The notes beneath the pieces are model-generated. The model had not been told where the DNA came from, did not search any database, and worked only from the letters and a program-made list of their open reading frames with translations. A DNA stretch of 64,000 bases. Source: Kitasatospora phosalacinea. GTDB taxonomy: Bacteria > Actinomycetota > Actinomycetes > Streptomycetales > Streptomycetaceae. The position numbers were made by a program, and so were the translations under genes. The stretch lies in contig NZ_JNYE01000009.1 in assembly GCF_000717185.1 (NCBI RefSeq), positions 1 to 64,000 on the forward strand, given 5' to 3'. Positions 57,677 to 64,000 of this stretch are shown piece by piece; position 1 is the first letter of the stretch, and each line of letters opens with the position of its first letter.

Positions 57677-57747
57677 GGGTGCGGTGCGGTCTGCGGTGCG
57701 ATGCGGTGCGGTTCGGTGCGGTCTGCGGTGCGGTGCGGTGTGCGGTC
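57677..57747. repeat. GTGCG-type pentanucleotide repeat in the ligase 2/ACP gap
   Basis: The non-coding gap is built almost wholly of GTGCG and TGCGG-like units (for example GGTGCGGTCTGCGGTGCGAT). It separates ligase 2 from the carrier proteins in the same direction and may alter spacing or mRNA structure. Confidence 0.8.
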
Positions 57748-57750
57748 GGA

Positions 57751-59166
57751 TCAGGGGGTGGCGGCGCGCAGCGCGGCGGTGTCGCGGACGAGCTTGCCGG
57801 TGGCGGTGCGGGGCAGCGCCGGGAGGAAGGTGAGCTGCCGGGGTCGCTTGAAGGCGGCCAGTTCGCGGGTCAGCGCCTCCCGGACGGCGTCGGCCCGGTC
57901 GGTGGCCCCGGGGCCCTCGGTGGCCAGGTAGGCCTCGATGGCGCCGTCCGTGAAGACCACCACGGCCTCGCGGACCCCGGGCAGTGCCGCGAGGGTGTGC
58001 TCGACCTCGTTGAGGTCGACCTTGAGGCCGCCGATGGAGACCTGCGAGTCGCGCCGCCCGAGCACGGTGACCCGGCCGCTCGCCGGGTCGACCCGGCCCG
58101 CGTCGCGGGTGTGCAGCCAGCCGTCCGACCAGCGGGCGGGGTCGGTGAGGCCGGGGTAGGGGGAGGCGGCCATCGCGAGGTGCAGCTCGCCGCCGTCCTC
58201 GCGCAGCTCCGTGCCGTGGACGGGCGCGGCCCCGGGGTGCAGGGTGCCGTCGAGGTCGGTGGCGATGACGCCGCGCTCGGTCATCCCGTACATGGTGCCC
58301 AGCGGCACGCCGTAGCGTTCGCGGAACGCCGCGGGCAGCCCGGGGCGGACCAGCTCGCCGGCGACGATCATCCGGCGCAGCTGCGGCAGCGGCGGGGGAG
58401 CGGTCGCACCGGCCAGCAGCTCGGCGTGGAACGGGACGCCGATCACGGTGGTCGGCCGGTCGTCCCCGGCGACCGCGGCCAGGATGCCCGCCGTGGTCGT
58501 CCGGGCGGGGACGGTCAGCGGCACCCGGGCGTGCAGGCTGTTGAGCAGCCCGCCGACCAGGCCCAGGACGTGCACCATCGAGGAGAGCAGGACGACCCGC
58601 TCCCCGGCCTTCGGGAACGCCTCCAGCCGGGCGTAGCAGTCGAGTTCGCGCAGCAGGTCGGCGGCGGTGCGGGCGATCACCTTGGCCGGGCCGGTCGAGC
58701 CCGAGCTCAGCTGCACCAGCGCGTGGCCGGTCGCGGCCGGACGGCCGCCCGGCCGCGCCACCGGCACCGGGTCGGTCTCGGCGAAGCCGCGCATCGCCGC
58801 GGCGGGGCCGTGCGCCGACTCGACCAGGACCTGGGGCGCCAGCCGTTCGACGGCGAGCGCGACCTCGTGGTCGGTGAGCCGGTGGTCGAGCAGGACGGCC
58901 TGGGCGCCCAGCTGCCAGCAGGCCAGCAGCGCGGCGGCGTAGCCGAGCGAGGGCGCCAGCCGCAGCGCGGCCGTGCCGCCGCGGGCCAGGCCCGCGGCGG
59001 TGAGCCGGGCGGCCTGCTCGGCGACCAGGGCGCGCAGCGCGGCGCGGTCCACGGGGGAGCCGAAGCGCAGGCACTCCTGGTCGTCGGGCCCGGCCAGCAG
59101 GAAGCGGTCCACCCAGTCGTGCGGGGCACCGCACGGCAGGGCGGGGAGAGAGGGAGATCCGGTCAA
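57751..59166 (-). CDS. AMP-dependent acyl/aryl ligase (ANL superfamily), ligase 2
   Basis: A 471-residue adenylating enzyme. The P-loop is VQLSSGSTGPAKVIART, the A5 motif GTMYGMTERG, A7/A8 TRDAGRVDPASGRVTVLGRRDSQVSIGG, and the Lys motif LPRTATGKLVRD is at the C-terminus. At under 480 residues it is shorter than ligase 1. It is the first gene of the leftward set and divergent from the Hmo-like oxidase. The start is uncertain: TTG at 59166 has GGAG 5 bases upstream, whereas GTG at 59172 has no ribosome site. The substrate could be an aryl acid such as 4-hydroxybenzoate-like acids; this is a guess from context. Confidence 0.88.
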   Translation of the reverse strand: MTGSPSLPALPCGAPHDWVDRFLLAGPDDQECLRFGSPVDRAALRALVAEQAARLTAAGLARGGTAALRLAPSLGYAAALLACWQLGAQAVLLDHRLTDHEVALAVERLAPQVLVESAHGPAAAMRGFAETDPVPVARPGGRPAATGHALVQLSSGSTGPAKVIARTAADLLRELDCYARLEAFPKAGERVVLLSSMVHVLGLVGGLLNSLHARVPLTVPARTTTAGILAAVAGDDRPTTVIGVPFHAELLAGATAPPPLPQLRRMIVAGELVRPGLPAAFRERYGVPLGTMYGMTERGVIATDLDGTLHPGAAPVHGTELREDGGELHLAMAASPYPGLTDPARWSDGWLHTRDAGRVDPASGRVTVLGRRDSQVSIGGLKVDLNEVEHTLAALPGVREAVVVFTDGAIEAYLATEGPGATDRADAVREALTRELAAFKRPRQLTFLPALPRTATGKLVRDTAALRAATP

Positions 59167-59345
59167 CGCCACTCCACGAAGGGGAGGTTGGAAGGAGGCC
59201 GGTCGCGACCAGCGGGGCCGGTCCGGCGCCCCGACCATGACACAGGCGTTCGAGCCGAAGCAAGGTCTAGACCATTGGGGGTGTCGCCTCCTACGCTGCC
59301 GGGCCGGAGCGGGCCCGACCGGGGCTTGCCCGGAAAGGCAGACCC

Positions 59346-60428
59346 TTGGACGCACTGGAACTCTCCGACTTCGAACGCGCCGCCCGCGCCGAACTCCCGG
59401 CCGCGACCTGGGACTTCGTCCAGGGCGGCAGCGGCGCCGAACGCACCCTCGCCGCCAACCGCGCCCGGTTCGCGCACTGCCGCCTGCGCCCGCGCACCAT
59501 GGTCGACGTCTCCACCACCGACCAGCGCCTCACCCTGCTCGGCAGCCCCCTGGAGACCCCGATCGGCATCGCGCCGATGGCCTACCACCAGCTGCTCCAC
59601 CCCGAGGGCGAGGTCGCCACCGCCCGCGCGGCCGGGCGTGCCGGAGCGCTCATGGTCGCCGGGATCTTCGCCAGCCGCACCCTGGAGTCCATCGCCGCAG
59701 CCGCCACCGGCCCGCTCTGGCTCCAGCTCTACTGGCTGCGCCGCCGCGACGTGCTCGCCGCCCTGGTCGAACGCGCCGAGAGCGCCGGGTACCGCGCCCT
59801 GGTGCTGACCGTGGACGCCCCCCGGATCGGCCGCCGCCTGCGCGACGCCCGCAACGGCTTCGCGATCCCCCCGCACGTCCGCGCCGTCAACGTCGACCAA
59901 GCCGTGATGGCCGCCAGCCACCGCGCGGCGCACGGCAGTTCGGGCATCGCCGACCACGCCAGGGAGCAGTTCGACCCCACCCTGACCTGGGCCGACCTGG
60001 CCTGGCTGCGCGAACGCACCGCCCTGCCGATCGTCCTCAAGGGCGTCCTCACCGCCGAGGACGCCCGCCTCGCCGCCGAGCACGGCGTCGACGCCGTCCT
60101 GGTCTCCAACCACGGCGGCCGCCAGCTCGACGGTGCCCTCCCGTCCCTCGCCGCCCTGCCCGAAGTGGCCGCCGCCGTGCCGCCGAACCTGCCCGTCCTC
60201 CTGGACGGCGGTGTCCGGACGGGCACGGACGCTGCCCTCGCGATCGCCCTCGGCGCCCGCGCCGTCCTGATCGGCCGCCCCGCCCTCTGGGGCCTCGCCG
60301 TCGACGGCGAGGACGGCGTCGCCCGGGTCCTCGACCTCCTGAAGTCCGAACTCGACGACACCCTCGCCCTCCTGGGCCGCCCCCGCCTCGCCGACCTCGA
60401 CCCCACCGCCGTGACCCCACTGCCGTGA
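59346..60428 (+). CDS. hmo: FMN-dependent alpha-hydroxy acid oxidase/dehydrogenase, probable 4-hydroxymandelate oxidase
   Basis: A 360-residue TIM-barrel flavoenzyme of the glycolate oxidase/mandelate dehydrogenase family. The catalytic His and Arg lie in VSNHGGRQLDG, the FMN-phosphate sites in LDGGVRTGTDAAL and LIGRPALWG, and the N-terminal Tyr region is FVQGGSGAERTLAANR. It would oxidise 4-hydroxymandelate to 4-hydroxyphenylglyoxylate, the second step towards 4-hydroxyphenylglycine. The TTG at 59346 has GGAAAGG 6-7 bases upstream. It starts a plus-strand unit with an alpha/beta hydrolase and an HpgT-like aminotransferase. Confidence 0.86.
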   Translation: MDALELSDFERAARAELPAATWDFVQGGSGAERTLAANRARFAHCRLRPRTMVDVSTTDQRLTLLGSPLETPIGIAPMAYHQLLHPEGEVATARAAGRAGALMVAGIFASRTLESIAAAATGPLWLQLYWLRRRDVLAALVERAESAGYRALVLTVDAPRIGRRLRDARNGFAIPPHVRAVNVDQAVMAASHRAAHGSSGIADHAREQFDPTLTWADLAWLRERTALPIVLKGVLTAEDARLAAEHGVDAVLVSNHGGRQLDGALPSLAALPEVAAAVPPNLPVLLDGGVRTGTDAALAIALGARAVLIGRPALWGLAVDGEDGVARVLDLLKSELDDTLALLGRPRLADLDPTAVTPLP

Positions 60429-60455
60429 CCCCGTAGCCCGGCGGTCCCGAGCACC

Positions 60456-60520
60456 CGGACCAGCACCCGACCAGCACTCGACCAGTGCCCCGACCGACAC
60501 CCCGACCAGCGCCGCCGACC
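60456..60520. repeat. CGACCAGCAC-type direct repeats between hmo and the hydrolase gene
   Basis: About five degenerate 10-11 base units (CGGACCAGCAC, CGACCAGCACT, CGACCAGTGC, CGACCGACACC, CGACCAGCGC) lie in the 122-base gap. It is non-coding and has the same slippage-prone character as other repeats of this cluster. Confidence 0.6.
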
Positions 60521-60550
60521 CGCGGCCCGATCCGACCCCAGGAACACCCC

Positions 60551-61489
60551 TTGCCACTGCACCCCCAGGCCGAGGCCCTGCGCCGGCAGCGCGCCGCGGC
60601 CGGCACGCCACCGCTGTACACCCGCACGCTCGCCGAGGCCCGTGCCGCGGACCTCGCCGACATCCGGGCCGCCGCCGGGAACCCGGAACCGGTCGGCTCC
60701 GTCACGGAGCTCACCGTCCCGGGCCCCGGCGGGCCGCTGCCGCTGCGGGTCTACCGCCCGGCCACCGGCACGGACGGCCGACTCCCGGTCCTGCTCTACC
60801 TGTTCGGCGGCGGCTGGGTGCTCGGGTCGCTCGACACCGGCGACGCGCTCTGCCGCCGCCTCACCAACGAGGTCGGCTGCGTCACCGTCTCGGTCGGCTA
60901 CCGGCTCGCCCCCGAGCACCCCTTCCCGGCGGCCGTCCACGACGTGCTCGCCGCCGCCGAGTGGATCGCCGCGCACGCCGCCGAACTGGGCGCCGAACCG
61001 GGGCGGTTGGCCGTGGCGGGCGACAGCGCGGGCGGCAACCTGGCCGCCGCCCTGACCCTGCTGGCCCGGGAGCGCGGCGGCCCCGCGCTGCGGCACCAGC
61101 TGCTGGTCTACCCGAACACCGACCACGCCGCGGACACCCCGTCCGTCCGCGAGCACGACGACCCGCTGCTGTTCAACCGCCGCTCGGTGGCCTGGTACTG
61201 GGGCCACTACCTGGCCGACCCGGCCGACGGCGCCGACCCGCTGGCCTCCCCGCTGCGCGCCCCCTCGCTGGCCGGGCTGCCGCCCGCCACCGTCATCACC
61301 GCCGAGTACGACCCGCTGCGCGACGAGGGCGAGGAGTACGCCGGGGCCCTGCGCGCCGCGGGCGTCCCCGTCGAGCTGCGCCGCTACGACGGCGTGCCGC
61401 ACGGCTTCTTCGCGATGTCCGGCGTCCTGGACGACGGCCGCGCCGCCCAGCAGTACGCCGCCGACCGACTGCGCGAGGCCCTCCGATGA
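60551..61489 (+). CDS. Alpha/beta hydrolase (hormone-sensitive lipase family)
   Basis: A 312-residue esterase-type enzyme. The oxyanion motif is LFGGGWVLG (HGGGW with Phe in place of His), the nucleophile S159 in AGDSAGGNLA, the acid in YDPLRDEG and the base in VPHGFFAM. It can cleave esters or thioesters, so release of a product from a carrier protein is possible. The TTG at 60551 has AGGA 8 bases upstream and is preferred over a start at 60485 in repeat sequence. It is coupled to the HpgT-like gene by a four-base overlap. Confidence 0.85.
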   Translation: MPLHPQAEALRRQRAAAGTPPLYTRTLAEARAADLADIRAAAGNPEPVGSVTELTVPGPGGPLPLRVYRPATGTDGRLPVLLYLFGGGWVLGSLDTGDALCRRLTNEVGCVTVSVGYRLAPEHPFPAAVHDVLAAAEWIAAHAAELGAEPGRLAVAGDSAGGNLAAALTLLARERGGPALRHQLLVYPNTDHAADTPSVREHDDPLLFNRRSVAWYWGHYLADPADGADPLASPLRAPSLAGLPPATVITAEYDPLRDEGEEYAGALRAAGVPVELRRYDGVPHGFFAMSGVLDDGRAAQQYAADRLREALR

Positions 61490-62823
61490 GCACGGTCACC
61501 ACCCTCCCGCTGGGCGACCTGCACGCCAGCCTCGCCGACCCGCTGCTGGACGCGATGACCTTCCTCAACGAGGTCACCGAGCGCTACCCGGGCGCGCTCT
61601 CCTTCGCCCCCGGCCGCCCGCACGAGGGCTTCTTCGAACCCGAGGACGTCCACGCGTACCTGGACACCTACCTCACCCACCTCGCCGAGCGCGGCCTGAG
61701 CGGCAGCGCCGTGCGCACCGCGCTGTTCCAGTACGGGCCGACCAAGGGCATCGTCGCCGACCTGGTCGCCCGCACCCTCGCCAACGACGAGGGCCTGGAC
61801 GTGGACCCGGAGGCGCTGGTGCTCACCGTCGGCGCGCAGGAGGGCATGCTGCTGGTGCTGCGCGCGCTGTGCGCCACGGCCGAGGACGTGCTGCTGGTCA
61901 GCTCGCCCTGCTACGTGGGGGTCACCGGCGCGGCCCGGCTGCTCGACCTGGCGACCGTCCCCGTCCCGGAGGGCCCCCGGGGCGGACCGGACCCGGCGGC
62001 CGTGCGCGCGGCGGCCCGCGCCGTCCGGGCCTCCGGCCGCCGCCCGCGGGCGCTCTACGTGGTCCCCGACTTCGCCAACCCGTCCGGCACCAGCATGCCG
62101 CTCGCGGCCCGGGCGGGGCTGCTGGAGGCGGCGGCCGAGGAGGGGCTGCTGGTGATCGAGGACAACCCGTACGGCTTCTTCTCCCGTGAGCCGGGCGAAC
62201 AGCCGGGCGAGCGCCCCACCCTGAAGGCCCTGGACGGGAACCGCGGCCGGGTGGTCCACCTCGGCTCGTTCGCCAAGACCTGCTTCCCCGGCGCCCGGCT
62301 CGGCTACGTGGTCGCCGACCAGCGGGTGGCCGCCCCGGACGGCCGGACGACGCTGCTGGCCGACGAGCTGGCCAAGCTGAAGAGCATGACGACGGTCAAC
62401 ACCCCGGCGCTCAGCCAGGCCGTGATCGGCGGCATGCTGCTGCACCACGACTGCCGCCTGCGCGCCGCCAACGCCCCCGCCCGCGCCCACTACGCGGCCA
62501 ACCTGGCCGTTCTGCTGAGGGAGTTGGAGCGGCACTTCCCGGCGGCCGAGCGGGCCCGGCTGGGCGTGTCCTGGAACGAGCCCGAGGGCGGCTTCTTCGC
62601 CGTGCTGGACGTGCCGTTCACCGCCGACGAGGCGGCGATGGAGCGCTGCGCCCGCGACCACGGGGTGCTCTGGACTCCGATGGCCCCGTTCTACCCGGCG
62701 GGCGGCGGCGAGCGCCGGCTGCGGCTGTCGATCAGCGCCCTGAGCGCGCCGCAGATCGAGGCGGGGACGGCCCGACTGGCCGCCTTCGTCCGGTCGGCCT
62801 GCGTCCGGGCCGCCGCGGGCTGA
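61486..62823 (+). CDS. hpgT: Aminotransferase, probable 4-hydroxyphenylglycine transaminase
   Basis: A 445-residue class I/II fold-type I PLP enzyme of MocR/HpgT-like type without DNA-binding domain. Y83-containing QYGPTKGI, VVPDFANPSGTSM, D226 in IEDNPYGFF, and the PLP lysine K264 in LGSFAKTCFPGARLGY are clear. In glycopeptide clusters HpgT converts 4-hydroxyphenylglyoxylate to 4-hydroxyphenylglycine using tyrosine as donor. The gene is coupled to the hydrolase gene (ATGA) and shares its operon with the Hmo-like gene, supporting this role. Tyrosine as donor would regenerate 4-hydroxyphenylpyruvate. Confidence 0.86.
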   Translation: MSTVTTLPLGDLHASLADPLLDAMTFLNEVTERYPGALSFAPGRPHEGFFEPEDVHAYLDTYLTHLAERGLSGSAVRTALFQYGPTKGIVADLVARTLANDEGLDVDPEALVLTVGAQEGMLLVLRALCATAEDVLLVSSPCYVGVTGAARLLDLATVPVPEGPRGGPDPAAVRAAARAVRASGRRPRALYVVPDFANPSGTSMPLAARAGLLEAAAEEGLLVIEDNPYGFFSREPGEQPGERPTLKALDGNRGRVVHLGSFAKTCFPGARLGYVVADQRVAAPDGRTTLLADELAKLKSMTTVNTPALSQAVIGGMLLHHDCRLRAANAPARAHYAANLAVLLRELERHFPAAERARLGVSWNEPEGGFFAVLDVPFTADEAAMERCARDHGVLWTPMAPFYPAGGGERRLRLSISALSAPQIEAGTARLAAFVRSACVRAAAG

Positions 62824-62833
62824 GAGCACGGCA

Positions 62834-62865
62834 GGAGGGGGAGGGGCCGCGGCCCCTCCCCCTCC
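62834..62865. terminator. Perfect 15-bp hairpin between hpgT and the exporter genes
   Basis: GGAGGGGGAGGGGCC (62834-62848) and GGCCCCTCCCCCTCC (62851-62865) are exact complements with only a GC centre. It lies between convergent stops at 62823 and 62880 and is a strong two-way terminator candidate. Confidence 0.75.
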
Positions 62866-62879
62866 TCGTGCGCGCGCGG

Positions 62880-63644
62880 CTACCGGATCCGGGCCGAGAA
62901 CAGCCGGGCCGAGTAGGACACCGCCGCGGCCGTCAGCACCGCGACGATCAGCAGCCCCTGCCAGACCACGCTGTCGCCGGGGCGCCCGGAGAACAGCGCC
63001 CGCATGCCCTCCACCGCCCAGTAGAAGGGGTTCCACTCCGCGACCTTCTGCAGCCACACCGGCGCCAGCGCCAGCGGCAGCAGCACGCCGGAGAGCAGGC
63101 CGATCGGCTGGGCGACGGTGTTCACCACCGGCGCCATCGCGGCGTCGTTGGGCAGCGCCAGGGCGATGCCGTACGAGACCGCCGAGGTCATCAGCGCCAG
63201 CAGGGCGAGCAGCACGTAGGCCAGCAGCAGGCTCAGCGGCTCGACCCGCAGGCCGAACGGCAGCGCGACCAGCGTGATGATGACCGCCTGGACGAGCAGG
63301 CCGAGCGTCTCGCGCAGCGCCCGCCCCAGCAGCAGGGCGAGCCGGCTGACCGGGGTCACCCGGGAGCGCTCGATGATGCCGGCCTTCAGCTCGCCGAGCA
63401 GGCTGAAGCCGGTGTAGAGGCCGCCGAAGATGCAGAGCACCGCCAGCAGGCCGGGGACGTAGATCTGGTAGGCCTCGGCGTAGGTGCTCGCGCCCATCGG
63501 CTTGAGCACCTGCTTCAGCAGCGGGGCGAACAGCAGCAGGTAGAAGACCGGCTGGGTGATGCCGACCACGATCCAGATCGGTGTGCGCCACATCAGCAGC
63601 ACTTGCCGCTGGAAGACCAGCCAGGTGTCACGGGCGAGCTTCAC
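62880..63644 (-). CDS. ABC-2 type transporter permease (DrrB-like)
   Basis: A 254-residue membrane protein with six hydrophobic segments: an N-terminal amphipathic stretch, helix 1 near 25-45 (TPIWIVVGITQPVFYLLLF), and the ABC-2 signature region GLLSGVLLPLALAPVWLQKVAEWNPFYWAVEGMRA near the C-terminus. DrrB proteins export antibiotics such as daunorubicin with a DrrA ATPase, encoded just upstream here. The GTG at 63644 has no strong ribosome site. It probably exports the cluster's product or confers self-resistance. Confidence 0.9.
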   Translation of the reverse strand: MKLARDTWLVFQRQVLLMWRTPIWIVVGITQPVFYLLLFAPLLKQVLKPMGASTYAEAYQIYVPGLLAVLCIFGGLYTGFSLLGELKAGIIERSRVTPVSRLALLLGRALRETLGLLVQAVIITLVALPFGLRVEPLSLLLAYVLLALLALMTSAVSYGIALALPNDAAMAPVVNTVAQPIGLLSGVLLPLALAPVWLQKVAEWNPFYWAVEGMRALFSGRPGDSVVWQGLLIVAVLTAAAVSYSARLFSARIR

Positions 63645-63661
63645 GGAAGGGACCCCAGGGA

Positions 63662-63683
63662 TTTCTCGTCAGTTTCTCGTCAG
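63662..63683. repeat. 11-bp tandem direct repeat at the DrrA-like stop codon
   Basis: TTTCTCGTCAG occurs twice in a row (63662-63672 and 63673-63683), the second copy holding the TGA of the ATPase gene. The first copy supplies a spare stop-like sequence in the 35-base gap. Confidence 0.6.
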
Positions 63684-64000
63684 GACTGTTCGATGGAGCG
63701 GCCGGTGCGGGCCAGGAAGACGTCGTCCAGGCTCGGCCGCTGGAGCTGCACCGTCCCGGGGACGATGCCCGCCCCGTTCAGGACGCTCAGCAGCTGCGGG
63801 ACGGCCGCCGCACCGTCGTCCAGGTACAGGCGCAGGCCGTCCTCGCCCGGCTCCAGCCGGTGCAGGGAGCGCTGCCCGCGCAGGGCGTCGGCGGCGGGCC
63901 CGGCCTCCCCGGCGGCGAGGCCGAGCAGCACGACGTCGCCGGAGATCTCGCGCTTGAGCGCCTCGGGCGTGCCCTCCACCACGACCTGGCCGTGGTCGAC
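63680..64000 (-). CDS. ABC transporter ATP-binding protein (DrrA-like), C-terminal part
   Basis: Only the last 106 codons are in the window. The visible part starts within VDHGQVVVEGTPEALK, just after the H-loop region, and continues through a C-terminal domain (LYLDDGAAAVPQLLSVLNGAGI) to QRPSLDDVFLARTGRSIEQ. The sequence SLDDVFL is a mark of DrrA-type ATPases. The Walker and signature motifs lie outside the window. It is 35 bases upstream of the DrrB-like permease gene and on the same strand. Confidence 0.88.
   Translation of the reverse strand, partial: VDHGQVVVEGTPEALKREISGDVVLLGLAAGEAGPAADALRGQRSLHRLEPGEDGLRLYLDDGAAAVPQLLSVLNGAGIVPGTVQLQRPSLDDVFLARTGRSIEQS

Overview
The window is about 64 kb of very GC-rich DNA. 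Strong third-position G/C bias, GTG and TTG starts, many 1-4 base stop/start overlaps, a spore-associated-protein homologue, roadblock/LC7 proteins, a SpoIIE-type phosphatase and a HelY helicase all point to a filamentous actinomycete of the Streptomycetaceae (Streptomyces or Kitasatospora type). I see no tRNA, rRNA, CRISPR array, replication origin or intact insertion sequence. Only the last codons of a probable transposase are present at the left edge. All assignments come from reading the sequence; no search was run.

Left part (1-17.7 kb): a MacB/LolD-type ABC exporter pair divergent from a NarL-type two-component system; AraC/GyrI-like and TetR regulators; an AhpD-like peroxidase; a zinc-ribbon protein; a nitronate monooxygenase; aminopeptidase P; and, divergent from it, a five-gene family-5 (peptide/oligosaccharide) ABC importer followed by a GH36 alpha-galactosidase.

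Middle part (17.7-43.6 kb): a minus-strand set of three roadblock proteins plus a DUF4388-like/winged-helix protein with no GTPase; an MFS exporter with its ArsR-like repressor and a near-textbook operator; a secreted M6 protease whose signal peptide is cut from the mature protein by a TAA codon; an S9 peptidase divergent from a class V aminotransferase; a SapA-like secreted protein; an unusual single protein joining an ABC ATPase, a SpoIIE phosphatase and an anti-sigma-type kinase domain; an ArsR regulator and a second 124-residue roadblock protein; HelY; an ECF sigma operon; and a LacI regulator divergent from two tandem secreted GH30 glycosidases, followed by another secreted protein.

Right part (43.7-64 kb, running off the window): a biosynthetic gene cluster. 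Plus-strand genes encode a radical SAM enzyme, a PLP aminotransferase-fold protein and a methyltransferase. A long minus-strand set encodes two AMP-dependent ligases, two acyl carrier proteins, one canonical ketosynthase, one altered ketosynthase, one short ketosynthase-like protein, a hydroxymandelate synthase, a PhyH oxygenase, a thiamine-diphosphate E1 alpha/beta pair and a PLP decarboxylase. Divergent plus-strand genes encode an alpha-hydroxyacid oxidase, an alpha/beta hydrolase and an HpgT-type aminotransferase. A DrrAB-type exporter closes the window. HmaS, Hmo and HpgT together give a complete route from 4-hydroxyphenylpyruvate to 4-hydroxyphenylglycine, but there is no NRPS in the window. 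Instead, free-standing ligases, carrier proteins and ketosynthases appear to handle the building blocks. I do not recognise this combination as a known pathway and regard it as the best candidate for an undescribed system here.
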